Below are positions 24,436-32,532 of a stretch of 64,000 bases of DNA, piece by piece. The notes beneath the pieces are model-generated. The model ran no database searches. It saw only the letters and a program-made list of their open reading frames with translations, and had not been told where the DNA came from. How positions within the stretch are numbered: position 1 is the first letter of the stretch; each line of letters begins with the position of its first letter. The translations under genes were made by a program, and so were the position numbers. Source of the stretch: a virus; the IMG/VR virus record IMGVR_UViG_3300028801_000008, positions 37,167-101,166 of that record; one strand, 5' to 3'.

Positions 24436-24882
24436 TCAGACGTACTCCAGGTCTGCCGGCTCCTTCCAGTTGAACTTCCCATACCACGCTGCATCCTTCC
24501 GCAGTAGATTGCTGCGATGCGACGCATGGAACTTCCTACTACCTAGCCACGTTGGACTCGTCGATGTCTTTATCAAGCGCACAGCGACTACGTTGAACAG
24601 CCGCAGAAGATTAGCCTCCATGGCCTCGTTCTTGAATCCGCGTCGCTTCCACTCGTCGCATACAATGCAAGCGTATTGGTACAAAACGCCTTCATGGCCT
24701 TTCCACATCAACGCTGCCGGATGGTTGGTCCATCCTTTGCGCACGGCGGATCCTGGCTTGTGCGTCAAGCCTAGCAGCGCGTTCAGCAGCTGGTAGGCTT
24801 CCACGCGCTGCTTGCCCAACCGCTTATTATCCAGGCACGCGGCCGATTTGACGAACGACTTGTAGGGAAGGAAGGTCTGCAT
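24436..24882 (-). CDS. pyrimidine dimer DNA glycosylase (Pyr_excise family)
   Basis: 148 residues from ATG 24882. MQTFLPYKSF, CLDNKRLGKQRVEAYQLL, GWTNHPAALMW and YACIVCDEWKRRG match the T4 endonuclease V-like Pyr_excise family, in which the N-terminal residue and a Glu form the active site. It would repair UV damage in phage DNA. It lies one base after the preceding gene. Its relation to a possible thymidine modification system is worth noting, since hypermodified T would alter the substrate. Confidence 0.75.
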   Translation of the reverse strand: MQTFLPYKSFVKSAACLDNKRLGKQRVEAYQLLNALLGLTHKPGSAVRKGWTNHPAALMWKGHEGVLYQYACIVCDEWKRRGFKNEAMEANLLRLFNVVAVRLIKTSTSPTWLGSRKFHASHRSNLLRKDAAWYGKFNWKEPADLEYV

Positions 24883-24883
24883 G

Positions 24884-25351
24884 TCAGCCCCAGTAGCTTG
24901 TAAGCCACCACTTGAATTCAGTGGGTAGGTTGTACTTCTTGCAAAATTCACGCAGCACTATCTGCCTCAGTGGGCGGATGCGCGTGTCCAGCGTCAACTC
25001 CTTCGGATATCCACGATTGGCCGTCTGCACCGTTCCAGGCACGGCCAGTATGTACATGGGGCAATCACCGCTGCGGTAATTAACCAATTCGAACGGCAAT
25101 GGGTTCAGCTTCATCCACGCGGTTTTGTGCGCGTAGTACTCACGCACCTTCGCACGCGGCGGCTCTACACCGCCGATGTAGTCGCCATCTTCTGTGAAGA
25201 GCTCAAACGGCGGCTTGTAGCCGTTCACCTTCAGCCACCACTCCTCTTCGTCACAGTCAACGTCTGCCGCCATCCAAGGCAGCTCAAATTCCTCCGCCTC
25301 GTCATTTAGCAGTACTCCAAAGCAAACTTCTCCATTCGTTGTTGTGCTCAT
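24884..25351 (-). CDS. hypothetical acidic protein
   Basis: 155 residues from ATG 25351 (AAGGAG six bases upstream). Acidic, aromatic-rich (EEEWWLKVNGYKPPFELF), no recognised domain. The frame opens further upstream into the structured element at 25369-25502. Confidence 0.65.
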   Translation of the reverse strand: MSTTTNGEVCFGVLLNDEAEEFELPWMAADVDCDEEEWWLKVNGYKPPFELFTEDGDYIGGVEPPRAKVREYYAHKTAWMKLNPLPFELVNYRSGDCPMYILAVPGTVQTANRGYPKELTLDTRIRPLRQIVLREFCKKYNLPTEFKWWLTSYWG

Positions 25352-25367
25352 CTCTTTCTCCTTGATC

Positions 25368-25580
25368 TTACGCTTCTCTGGACCTACCACTCACCACTCG
25401 CAGCGCACCCGGATGGAAAGGGCACCCGCGTCCCGCGCTGCTCTGTCCGAGAGAACCCTCCGGACACTCGGTAGGTTGTTGCGGTAGGTCCAGAGAAGCG
25501 TACGTCCAGTTTCCTGGTCCGTAGCTCCTTAGTCGGCAGACACTTCGCACCCGGTCTGCCAGCGAGCTGAGGTCACGCAT
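25368..25580 (-). CDS. uncertain 70-codon frame over a structured element
   Basis: The first 30 codons (MRDLSSLADRVRSVCRLRSY) look protein-like; the rest overlies a perfect 20-bp inverted repeat and reads as low-quality sequence. No good Shine-Dalgarno. It may be a small gene with an inserted structured element, or chance. Confidence 0.25.
   Translation of the reverse strand: MRDLSSLADRVRSVCRLRSYGPGNWTYASLDLPQQPTECPEGSLGQSSAGRGCPFHPGALRVVSGRSREA
25369..25502. other. 134-bp structured element (candidate ncRNA or inverted-repeat insert)
   Basis: The ends form a perfect 20-bp inverted repeat (25369-25388 with 25483-25502). Inside are two further hairpins: a 7-bp stem GCAGCGC/GCGCTGC (25400-25406 with 25435-25441) and a 5-bp stem GTCCG/CGGAC (25445-25449 with 25461-25465), giving a three-way junction. 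No T-tract follows, so it is not a simple terminator. No RNA family is recognised. Confidence 0.55.
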
Positions 25581-25587
25581 TGCGAAC

Positions 25588-25842
25588 TTAGTGCACCGCC
25601 ACCACGCGCATATCGCGTACGTCGACCCACGCGCTCCACCTGTTCAGACCGCGATAGCGTACCACCGGTTGTTGCGTGGTGGCGTCTGCTGCGACCGCGC
25701 CAATCGGCCACGGCCCTTCAATCTTAGTTCGACCAGTTACAGCCGCCATACCGAGCGTGGGTGAGTATGCCACTACGGTCTGACCTTGCTTGATTGCTGC
25801 GCGGAGTTCTGTCTTATTGGCGAAATCGATCGATGCGTACAT
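25588..25842 (-). CDS. small hypothetical protein
   Basis: 84 residues from ATG 25842 (AAGGAG eight bases upstream), beginning MYASIDFANKTELRAAIKQG; beta-rich, no known family. Confidence 0.6.
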   Translation of the reverse strand: MYASIDFANKTELRAAIKQGQTVVAYSPTLGMAAVTGRTKIEGPWPIGAVAADATTQQPVVRYRGLNRWSAWVDVRDMRVVAVH

Positions 25843-25886
25843 TCGTAAAGCTCCTTCTTTCAACCAAACGAATTGTTGTTGCTGCG

Positions 25887-25997
25887 TTAGAGGCCCAGGC
25901 GCTTGTAGCGCCAATTTCTAAACACTATCTTTAAAGCAAGTTTCCTGCTGGCCCCGTAGTAGCGCGCTATCCGCCATTCCTTACGCAGCGTCTTCAT
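25887..25997 (-). CDS. 36-residue basic peptide
   Basis: Begins MKTLRKEWRIARYYGASRKL; strongly basic and helical, ends RYKRLGL. Its ATG overlaps the upstream TGA; the nearest Shine-Dalgarno is rather far. Confidence 0.45.
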   Translation of the reverse strand: MKTLRKEWRIARYYGASRKLALKIVFRNWRYKRLGL

Positions 25998-26452
25998 CAC
26001 TTAGTGATTTCCTCCTTGAAGTACGATGGTGCTTCGGCGTTCAAATACCACTGCACTAACCCTGGCAAATATCTGTCCTCGTAGCTGACGAGCTCAGTAG
26101 AACCGCGTACCACGTAGTCCGCCGTGTGCAAGTGGTATTGGTCGAAAATTTTGCACGTCCACATCGGCTCGCGCCAAATAGTGTCAGTCTTGCGAAGAAG
26201 AGCCACGTAATCGTCAATTATCTCAGCTTGATAATACTCACGCGTAACCATGGACAGCATTACGACGTCCAGCAGCGCGGCTGGTGGAAGCCGTTCAACT
26301 TCCAACGGTTTACCTGCCATGAGTGCAGTAATCAGCTGGCTCCGTAGAACAGGACTACGCTGACACTTGAAGAATACTTCCCAGTAAGGGGCACGGTCGT
26401 GGTTGGTTGGCTGAACTACTGTTTCTTGCTGTTTCTGTTTTCTCTTGGCCAT
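25997..26452 (-). CDS. hypothetical protein
   Basis: 151 residues, helical, with a Lys/Gln-rich N-terminus. AGGAGG lies upstream of ATG 26452. No recognised domain. Confidence 0.6.
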   Translation of the reverse strand: MAKRKQKQQETVVQPTNHDRAPYWEVFFKCQRSPVLRSQLITALMAGKPLEVERLPPAALLDVVMLSMVTREYYQAEIIDDYVALLRKTDTIWREPMWTCKIFDQYHLHTADYVVRGSTELVSYEDRYLPGLVQWYLNAEAPSYFKEEITK

Positions 26453-26470
26453 AACGACCTCCTTGCTTCA

Positions 26471-26476
26471 ATTATA
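26471..26476 (-). promoter_or_regulatory. TATAAT -10-like element
   Basis: Minus-strand GCTATAATT in the gap between the J-domain gene and the 151-residue gene. No clear -35. Confidence 0.35.
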
Positions 26477-26489
26477 GCGTGACCGGTTT

Positions 26490-26828
26490 TCAGCCATCAC
26501 GCGTGCGTCCCTCTCCCTTGCAATCCTTGCACTCCGTTATCTTGCCCTTGAACATACGTGTACCGACCACGCCCGAGCCTGCGCACTTGCCACACTGCCC
26601 TGACAGCAGAAACTGCGACGCCGCCCACTGTGCACGCAGCGCGTCAGTCTTGATGGCTGAGTACGCTTCGGTGATGCGGTGCCACTGGAAGTTCAACTTC
26701 TCCTGCGACGCCTCTGGCATTCCACGCCGCGCATCCGGATGGCAGTACCGCGCCAGCCCATGGTATAATTTACGAATGATCTCGTCAGAGTCGTTTGGCT
26801 TCGCCAACAGTATGCAGTAGGGCGTCAC
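26490..26828 (-). CDS. J-domain protein with CxxCxGxG zinc motif
   Basis: 112 residues from GTG 26828 (GAGG five bases upstream). YCILLAKPNDSDEIIRKLYH with YCHPDARR supplies the J-domain helix and HPD tripeptide. The C-terminus has CGKCAGSGVVG and CKDCKGEGR, two halves of a DnaJ-type zinc finger. It may recruit host DnaK for a phage substrate. Confidence 0.8.
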   Translation of the reverse strand: MTPYCILLAKPNDSDEIIRKLYHGLARYCHPDARRGMPEASQEKLNFQWHRITEAYSAIKTDALRAQWAASQFLLSGQCGKCAGSGVVGTRMFKGKITECKDCKGEGRTRDG

Positions 26829-26998
26829 AACCACCTCGGTTCCAGCGGTCTGTCCAGCTCTTTCTCTCGCACCAAACTAAGTTGCGTTGGAATGGAAGCC
26901 TGCGCCGCTTCGGTTAGTTCCTTTGAAGAGAAGTAACCAACGTCCTCAATGGTGCCGTATTGGTCACTAACCAGTACGTTCAGAATCCATATCTTCAT
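26825..26998 (-). CDS. small hypothetical protein
   Basis: 57 residues starting MKIWILNVLVSDQYGTIEDV, helical with an acidic middle. ATG 26998 overlaps the stop of the 29-residue membrane peptide (ATGA). It ends at the J-domain gene's start. Confidence 0.55.
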   Translation of the reverse strand: MKIWILNVLVSDQYGTIEDVGYFSSKELTEAAQASIPTQLSLVREKELDRPLEPRWL

Positions 26999-27084
26999 TG
27001 ATCACCAAGTCCTGTGAATAGAAATAAAATAGCGCTCCAGATCATACCAAGCACGCCGATGAACTCGTGCCATAAATGTTTCAC
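26995..27084 (-). CDS. 29-residue membrane peptide
   Basis: MKHLWHEFIGVLGMIWSAIL then a hydrophobic end, one membrane segment. GTG overlaps the nucleotidase stop (GTGA) and its stop overlaps the next ATG (ATGA), so it is fixed between two genes. Confidence 0.5.
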   Translation of the reverse strand: MKHLWHEFIGVLGMIWSAILFLFTGLGDQ

Positions 27085-27551
27085 AGCAAACCCAGCCTCT
27101 CTAGTGTAACAATCGTCGCTTCCGCCGACTTGTGATGAACGAACACTCCGCCAGCGTCAGTCCAAAATGGTGCGTACTTCACCCGATCATCCACGAGTAT
27201 GTCTCCAGGCGCGGTCATGTGATGGCACTTGTCACGCGATAGACAGACGATGGTCGGTACGCCTGGAAAATGCTTGGCCGTCCAACGAATCTTTTGATCC
27301 ACGGCCCATAGTCCGCTTGCTGGTCTTCCAGTCAGAATGATCGGATTCAGATGCTTGACGCTATCGTACAGCTCCATGGCGTCCGGCATGAGCGGCAGCT
27401 TGAAGTAGTAATCTTCATGGTCCTGCAGATCTTGCCACAGTCGTTTACTGCCGTGCTCTTCCTCCACCAGTGTCGGATGTCGTCCGTAGTGGTCGATGAA
27501 GTATTGATCGAAGTCCGCTAACACACCGTCACAATCAATAAACAGCTGCAT
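27081..27551 (-). CDS. 5'(3')-deoxyribonucleotidase-like HAD phosphatase
   Basis: 156 residues. HAD motif I FIDCDGVLADFD (about 4-15), motif II ILTGRPAS, and a late GDILVDDRVKYA follow the NT5C/phage nucleotidase layout. It would dephosphorylate deoxynucleoside monophosphates. ATG 27551 has AAGGAAG upstream. It overlaps the upstream gene by 17 bases. Confidence 0.8.
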   Translation of the reverse strand: MQLFIDCDGVLADFDQYFIDHYGRHPTLVEEEHGSKRLWQDLQDHEDYYFKLPLMPDAMELYDSVKHLNPIILTGRPASGLWAVDQKIRWTAKHFPGVPTIVCLSRDKCHHMTAPGDILVDDRVKYAPFWTDAGGVFVHHKSAEATIVTLERLGLL

Positions 27552-27891
27552 ACGCTTCCTTTTCTACCTCTGACGGTGTAAGCAACCGAGCGTACTCTTC
27601 CTCTGTCTCGTCGAGTTCGGGTTCTATCGCCTTGGCAACGGCCACCGCCTTGATCGGGCGCGGCTTCTTCTTGACGACGGAGCCAGTGTCCAGCCAGCGG
27701 TTGAACACCGTGCCGACGCAGGTGTAGCTGCAGTAATCCAGCCGGAACGCGTCCTTGTGCAGCAGCTTGTCGGCGCTCTTGGAGGTCATGAACAGAGGCG
27801 CTTCCGCCGTGTTGGAGACGGCCCACCAATGGTTGGCGATGGTCTTGGCCGCTCCGCATTCGTCGCAGTACCGCACGCTTTTCAAGCTCAT
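27535..27891 (-). CDS. zinc-ribbon-like hypothetical protein
   Basis: 118 residues from ATG 27891 (GGAGG upstream). YCDECGAAKTI and LDYCSYTCVG give a four-Cys zinc-ribbon; the C-terminal half is acidic. Function unknown. Confidence 0.6.
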   Translation of the reverse strand: MSLKSVRYCDECGAAKTIANHWWAVSNTAEAPLFMTSKSADKLLHKDAFRLDYCSYTCVGTVFNRWLDTGSVVKKKPRPIKAVAVAKAIEPELDETEEEYARLLTPSEVEKEAYAAVY

Positions 27892-28094
27892 CCCGCCTCC
27901 CTTGCGAACGCCGCCAACGAATGCGCCGGCGTCCACGACTCAGTCTTCATATCCGTCTCCGCTTCCCTGGTAGCGGCTCCGATCAGCATCACCGGCCTCA
28001 TCTTGCCAGCCAGCATGACACAGTATCGTCCGTTGCGGACTTCCTTGTACACGCTTGGCAGCTTACTCCACTTCCCTACCGACATGGTTCTCAT
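27888..28094 (-). CDS. small hypothetical protein
   Basis: 68 residues from ATG 28094 (GAGG seven bases upstream, ATGA overlap). Beta-rich with a C-terminal helix; no family. Confidence 0.55.
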   Translation of the reverse strand: MRTMSVGKWSKLPSVYKEVRNGRYCVMLAGKMRPVMLIGAATREAETDMKTESWTPAHSLAAFAREAG

Positions 28095-28312
28095 TTGTCT
28101 ACCTCTTTCCAAAATTCCGGCGACAACGTCGCATCGATGTTCGCTTGCAGACGGCACAGCTCGCTAGTAGCACGCGCCGCCATGCTTCCAAACATGCCGG
28201 CAGAGCCCAAGATGGCGCAGATAGTTTCAGAGTCGTCGACGCCCTTGTATGAATCAGGACACTTCGCTCTGAACTTCTCCAGCGCCATCTCTATTGCAAT
28301 CATGTCTAACAT
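28091..28312 (-). CDS. small helical hypothetical protein
   Basis: 73 residues, helical, two Cys (FRAKCPDS, TSELCRLQ). ATG 28312 has AAAGGAG upstream. No recognised family. Confidence 0.6.
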   Translation of the reverse strand: MLDMIAIEMALEKFRAKCPDSYKGVDDSETICAILGSAGMFGSMAARATSELCRLQANIDATLSPEFWKEVDK

Positions 28313-28410
28313 AGGCGCTCCTTTGCTCTGTTGGTATACGGAAGCCGCTCAATGCTTTCCGCATCTTTCCAGCCACAAGCCCGATCTTCCACTTCGACGT
28401 CAAGCGGCAC
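28306..28410 (-). CDS. 34-residue acidic peptide
   Basis: Begins MPLDVEVEDRACGWKDAESI. A GTG at 28410 has AGGA upstream; the stop overlaps the next start. It reads as plausible protein in a gap that would otherwise be empty. Confidence 0.45.
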   Translation of the reverse strand: MPLDVEVEDRACGWKDAESIERLPYTNRAKERLC

Positions 28411-28438
28411 GTGGGCGGTTTCCTGTGGCAGGAATCAA

Positions 28439-28837
28439 TTACAGCGCCTCGACCATAGCCTGGAGCTCCTCGACGGACTTCTCCTTCAAGGCTCCTTCCT
28501 GCTTCTCCGCGATGAGACCGAGCAGTTTCTGCTTCTCGGCCTTCTTCGCCGCTGCGGTCGCCGCCACTTCGCGCTCCGCCAGTTTGATATCGATGATATG
28601 CTTCACGATGTCGAAGCCCAACTGGAGTTTCTCGTCGGCCTCCGTGGCCTTCAGCACGAAGCTCTCGTTCATGGCACTCTTGAGTTCGCTATTCAGCGAC
28701 CGGGCGATGTCGTCCAGGCTTACCGAGCGGCCGGAAGTGAGCGGAAGGTCCCAGAGATCTTCGGGTGAGATGGTGCCGAGGGTGGTCGCGAAACGGATCT
28801 TCAGCCGTGACGCACGTTCGAAGTTTGCTTCTGACAT
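28439..28837 (-). CDS. conserved phage hypothetical protein
   Basis: 132 residues. NFERASRLKIRF, SPEDLWDLPLTS and LDDIARSL resemble a conserved phage family of unknown role; the C-terminal half is a long charged helix. ATG 28837 has AGGAG upstream. Confidence 0.65.
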   Translation of the reverse strand: MSEANFERASRLKIRFATTLGTISPEDLWDLPLTSGRSVSLDDIARSLNSELKSAMNESFVLKATEADEKLQLGFDIVKHIIDIKLAEREVAATAAAKKAEKQKLLGLIAEKQEGALKEKSVEELQAMVEAL

Positions 28838-28882
28838 TGTGGTTCTCCTTTTCTGTGGTGCGAGTATGGTGCCATTGGTTTG

Positions 28883-28888
28883 ATTATA
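28883..28888 (-). promoter_or_regulatory. TATAAT -10-like element overlapping gene end
   Basis: Minus-strand GCTATAATC, just after the stop of the 78-residue gene and about 45 bases before the 132-residue gene. No clear -35. Confidence 0.35.
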
Positions 28889-28890
28889 GC

Positions 28891-29127
28891 CTAGAAGCTG
28901 TCGTAGTCGCTGAGATCAATCTCGTTCTCTGTTACAGCGTGCTTTACTTTCACAATTATCGCCAGTGAAGTTGGCGTGAATGAATATGTAAGTTCGCCGC
29001 CTATAGCGCCGTAGTAAGGCTCGCCATTTAGATCGACATTCTTGCCTTCGCTTTTAACCAGTTCTTCCTGTTCCTGCTGCCAAGTGCGTAGCTTACTCTT
29101 CTGTGCTGCATCTAATGTGAACATCAT
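28891..29127 (-). CDS. small hypothetical protein
   Basis: 78 residues with an N-terminal helix (AQKSKLRTWQQEQEELVK) and a strand-rich C-terminal half. ATGA overlap with the gene upstream. No family. Confidence 0.6.
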   Translation of the reverse strand: MMFTLDAAQKSKLRTWQQEQEELVKSEGKNVDLNGEPYYGAIGGELTYSFTPTSLAIIVKVKHAVTENEIDLSDYDSF

Positions 29128-29324
29128 TGCTTCCTTTCCGTTAACACAACTTGCGACACCACGCTCTCAATCGTCACTACGACGGGAATACATTGCTCTA
29201 GTGTAAACTCTGCAAAGTAGAAGTCTTTAGCAGCGCTGCTAGTTGTGAACAGCTTTACTTCAGCGTCCACAACTACCAACTCTCCCGTCTTCAGCACCAA
29301 CAGTCCATGGAACTCAGTTCTCAT
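29124..29324 (-). CDS. small hypothetical beta-rich protein
   Basis: 66 residues, alternating hydrophobic strands (GLLVLKTGELVVVDAEVKLF). It overlaps the gene upstream by 11 bases. No family recognised. Confidence 0.55.
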   Translation of the reverse strand: MRTEFHGLLVLKTGELVVVDAEVKLFTTSSAAKDFYFAEFTLEQCIPVVVTIESVVSQVVLTERKQ

Positions 29325-29574
29325 CTTCGGCCGTCTTCTCTTCTTTTACCAGCTCACGACGTCTTCGGAGTTCTTGCACCTTGAACAGCCGACCGGCGGC
29401 GTCATGGTATGCAAATGCCTCTGTCGGTCCACTGCCGAGTGGTGGGTCATCATCGCGCATGTCGCCGCTAGCTACTTTCCAAATGCTGTTGTTATAGTCT
29501 TGGTAACGACAGCCTGGAAATGCTTCGCGCACATCGGCCATGCAGTTTTCGCCACATACGGTGCAATCGCCCAC
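29314..29574 (-). CDS. small hypothetical protein with Cys pairs
   Basis: 86 residues from GTG 29574, which shares its G with the TAG of the large upstream gene. CTVCGENC at the N-terminus, basic helix at the end. Confidence 0.6.
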   Translation of the reverse strand: MGDCTVCGENCMADVREAFPGCRYQDYNNSIWKVASGDMRDDDPPLGSGPTEAFAYHDAAGRLFKVQELRRRRELVKEEKTAEDEN

Positions 29575-31862
29575 TAGAACACCACCTTTACGACACGGCT
29601 GAACGTTCCGCCGACCCGCACGGTTAGCTCAGCCCTCTGTGTAGACGAGAAGCCTAAGCCAGACAACTGGTGCGCGGCCTCGTCCGTGCGCATCTTGGCC
29701 CCCACCATCTCCATGACCTTGCGGTGCGGTTCCAGGTCCGCGCGCAAGAATTCATTGTAGTAGCCGCGAGCCTTGCCCTCGTTGGCGCAGCCCTCCAGCA
29801 TGAAGAAGTAGTGCTTGTTGCCGATACCGAACGCCTTCGCCACCCGCTCGTCAGCTTCCACGTCTCCGAGTGATTCGAACGTCGCGGTGCCAGGCGCGTA
29901 GCCATCCCACCAATTCGGCGACAGCATGACCACGTTCGCCTTGCGAAAGGTCTGCGTCTGCATACCCCAAACCTCCTTGGAGGTTTGCGTCGACGGCAAC
30001 GACTCGATAATCTCGAACCCAGCCGCATGGCTGTACTTCACCTTGGCTACGCTTACCGTCTCTCCGGTGCGCAGCGCCTTCTCGTAGACGAAGTTGTGCG
30101 TGACGCCGCCAAACTCCACCTGCGCCTCGAATCCACTTCCGGTCGAGCGTCGCGAGTAGTTGTTTACCGTCAGCTCGTACACGCCCTCCGCCATGTTGGC
30201 CTTGTCGGCGTAGAAGATGTTCTCCGCTGGTTCAGCCTTCAGGCCGTCGCAACCGTTGGCGTCCAGGTCCAGAATGCCTCCGCTGGCAGACGGCCTGCGT
30301 ACGTTGCCGTAGAAGATATGCGTGCTACCGGTGCCGAAACCGCCTCTTCCACGCCCCGCGCCAGCTGGCTCAATCATGTGGAAATCCAGGTCGTCCGTGT
30401 AGTCCCAGGCCAGCCGGCAGCAAAGGTCGCCGACTACGCTTCCTCCGGCGCGCTTGACGCGCTCCTTGATGGAGTCCGCCACGTCCCCCGCGTACGACCA
30501 GGAGAACTTGTTGGGCCACTTGAACAGGTTCTTAGCCGTGGGGTCGACTGGCGCGATAAGGCTGACGAGGTTCCCGGCGTGCTTGTTCTCAAACAGAACC
30601 TCCAGCGAGGTCGCCTTCGGAAGCACGTCCTTGAGGAACTTCTCGATGCCGATCTCCTCCACGCGGTCCAGCTTCTTGACGTCCTCGGGGATCTTCTCCG
30701 CCAGTTCCGCGAACGCGCTCTCGGCCGTCTTACCACCGCCGCGCTGGCCCCTCAGCACCTTGGCCGATCGGTCGGCGAACAGGATATTGTTCACCGTGAT
30801 GTCGTCTATGACGGCGTAGCGACGCTCCAAAGCCGACGCCAGCCCCAGCTCGTCGATTTTCACGCGCGCCTTCTCGATCATGGCCTTGGAAACCAGCGCC
30901 GTGGGCCGCTTGTAATTGGATGGGGCCATGACGGACGTCTCGAACTTCTTGACGGCGTCCTCGAGCTCGATCCCGGCCGACAGGTCGATCAGCAGCGTGC
31001 CAATGGCCGTGTTGCGAATCCGACTCGCTGTCGGGTGCGCGGCCTGGGCGTGGAGCCACGCGAACTGGTCGCGTCGTTCGTTCAGCACTTCATCCGCTGC
31101 CGCTCGGTTATTCAGAGAAAGCTGCATGGCAGGACTCACGGCGTCGAACTTCACCTTCAACGCCCGGAACGTCTGCAACGAATGCTTATACTCCTCCCCA
31201 CGGTAGAGCGAGTTCTGCGCAATCAACTCGAGCACCGTGTCGACCGAGTCCAGCGTGAGCTCCTGCAGTCCGCGCAGCAGAACGTCGTGCGTGGCGCGGG
31301 CGTCGGCCAGTTTCGGCCCGATGTCCTTCTTCGAGACGACGAAGCGGTCCGGGATGGCGACGCTGAAGTGGTTCCACTCGATCACGCGTTCGCTCTTTAG
31401 CGGTGTAGCCGAAGCCTTCGCGAATGAGTCTTGGAACTCTAGGGCAGTTATGACCTGCTGAAAATTCTTCGCCACCCCCGCCGTGCGCTCCGACGTGAGG
31501 AACACGTTGTCGATGGCGCAAGATTCCACGTAGCGCGACATGGCCGCAGCCACCGTGGCGTACGGCTCGGGCATCTCCGCGTCCCAAATACTGACAAGCT
31601 CGCCGTCGATCACGGCCACGACGCCGCCGACCGCTCGGATGAAGTGCTTGCACTTCTGGCAATCATGCTCCCGCCGCTCGCGGAAGATCTCGTTGGTGCC
31701 CTCCGGCCAAGCGGCCTGGTATATGGCCCACATATCGTCCTTGCTGGTTGATGCGCGGAACAGCGGATGCGCGCTCATGCGCTGGAACTGGGCGGCCACC
31801 GCGCGACTGAACACGGTGAAGTCCAGGTCGGTCTGCGTCACTTTCTTAGTCTTTACAGTCAT
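29574..31862 (-). CDS. large conserved hypothetical protein with YfaP/DUF2135-like domain
   Basis: 762 residues, the largest unknown gene in the left arm. The C-terminal third has LAWDYTDDLDFHMIEP, GGILDLDANGCDG, PAENIFY and GVYELTVNNYS, the beta-sandwich pattern of YfaP/DUF2135-type domains, typical of binding or export-related proteins. The N-terminal two thirds is helical, with an early CQKC pair. No enzyme motif is visible. It is translated well before the small genes that follow and could be a virion, replication or metabolic factor. Confidence 0.6.
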   Translation of the reverse strand: MTVKTKKVTQTDLDFTVFSRAVAAQFQRMSAHPLFRASTSKDDMWAIYQAAWPEGTNEIFRERREHDCQKCKHFIRAVGGVVAVIDGELVSIWDAEMPEPYATVAAAMSRYVESCAIDNVFLTSERTAGVAKNFQQVITALEFQDSFAKASATPLKSERVIEWNHFSVAIPDRFVVSKKDIGPKLADARATHDVLLRGLQELTLDSVDTVLELIAQNSLYRGEEYKHSLQTFRALKVKFDAVSPAMQLSLNNRAAADEVLNERRDQFAWLHAQAAHPTASRIRNTAIGTLLIDLSAGIELEDAVKKFETSVMAPSNYKRPTALVSKAMIEKARVKIDELGLASALERRYAVIDDITVNNILFADRSAKVLRGQRGGGKTAESAFAELAEKIPEDVKKLDRVEEIGIEKFLKDVLPKATSLEVLFENKHAGNLVSLIAPVDPTAKNLFKWPNKFSWSYAGDVADSIKERVKRAGGSVVGDLCCRLAWDYTDDLDFHMIEPAGAGRGRGGFGTGSTHIFYGNVRRPSASGGILDLDANGCDGLKAEPAENIFYADKANMAEGVYELTVNNYSRRSTGSGFEAQVEFGGVTHNFVYEKALRTGETVSVAKVKYSHAAGFEIIESLPSTQTSKEVWGMQTQTFRKANVVMLSPNWWDGYAPGTATFESLGDVEADERVAKAFGIGNKHYFFMLEGCANEGKARGYYNEFLRADLEPHRKVMEMVGAKMRTDEAAHQLSGLGFSSTQRAELTVRVGGTFSRVVKVVF

Positions 31863-31900
31863 TTCATTTCTCCTGAGGGTTCTTCTTACTGCGTTGCCTA

Positions 31901-31906
31901 ATTATA
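31901..31906 (-). promoter_or_regulatory. TATAAT -10-like element
   Basis: Minus-strand GTTATAATT, about 40 bases before the 762-residue gene's start. GGTTAC at 17-base spacing is a poor -35. Confidence 0.4.
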
Positions 31907-31949
31907 ACGCCAGTCAAGCTGCCGTAACCTGCCAGCCCAGCTACGACCA

Positions 31950-32270
31950 TCACAGCCACCTATCAAACACCCCGCGGTCGCGGAGGCGCTTCCTTTCCTT
32001 CAAGAAACTCGGCCCGTGTGTCTCATGGTCCGTCCAGCCCATCTGGTGGCAGCGCACGTGTACCACCTCGTGCACCAGCGTGATGCAGGCGGCGAACTCC
32101 GGCAGGTCGTCCGACACCCATATGGCGTGGGTATCATCCATGTGCAGCACCCAGCGCCCGGCCAGCCTCATCTTGTAGATCCTTATCTCCAGGTCCTCCG
32201 GCAGCCTGCCCCCGTAGTGGCCGCGGTTGACCTCATCGTACACCTGCTCCAGGCGCCTCTGCAGCCTCAT
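31950..32270 (-). CDS. SprT-like metalloprotein
   Basis: 106 residues. TLVHEVVHVRCHQMGW (about 67-82) is the HExxH zinc motif, with a later HGPSF. N-terminal VYDEVNRGHYGG is typical of the SprT family. It could be a protease acting on DNA-protein complexes or a structural zinc protein. ATG overlaps the stop of the 22-residue peptide. Confidence 0.8.
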   Translation of the reverse strand: MRLQRRLEQVYDEVNRGHYGGRLPEDLEIRIYKMRLAGRWVLHMDDTHAIWVSDDLPEFAACITLVHEVVHVRCHQMGWTDHETHGPSFLKERKRLRDRGVFDRWL

Positions 32271-32335
32271 CTGCGCCGCGCTCCCAGATAGCAGGCCGCC
32301 AGCATCAGCAGGACAAATACCACGACATAGCTCAC
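32267..32335 (-). CDS. 22-residue membrane peptide
   Basis: MSYVVVFVLLMLAACYLGAR then two Arg: one membrane segment with a basic end. GTG overlaps the upstream stop (GTGA) and the stop overlaps the SprT ATG (ATGA). Confidence 0.45.
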   Translation of the reverse strand: MSYVVVFVLLMLAACYLGARRR

Positions 32336-32532
32336 AGCAGTTCCTCCTCCTTCAGCACCAGTGGAGCGCCGGACGCCGCGCTGACGGCGTTGGCGTAGTG
32401 GTCCCTGCAGTAGCCCTTCTTAGCCACCTTGCGCAGCGCCGGCCTCGCTCCGCAAATACAGCATGTCTTCGGTTCGGTGTCCCGCACTCGTTCGTACAGT
32501 TCGGGCGTGTCGCGCCAAACGTCTTCTATCAT
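32332..32532 (-). CDS. small zinc-finger-like protein
   Basis: 66 residues from ATG 32532 (ATGA overlap). TCCICGARP and YCRDHY form a CxxC...CxxH set. Function unknown. Confidence 0.6.
   Translation of the reverse strand: MIEDVWRDTPELYERVRDTEPKTCCICGARPALRKVAKKGYCRDHYANAVSAASGAPLVLKEEELL

Noticed and set aside
25369-25502. Simple transcription terminator
   Set aside because: No T-tract on either strand after the long stem, and there are inner stems.
29985-31400. Long plus-strand open frame of 471 codons
   Set aside because: It lies wholly inside the 762-residue minus-strand gene, is Arg/Val-rich with no domain and no Shine-Dalgarno; a GC-driven shadow.
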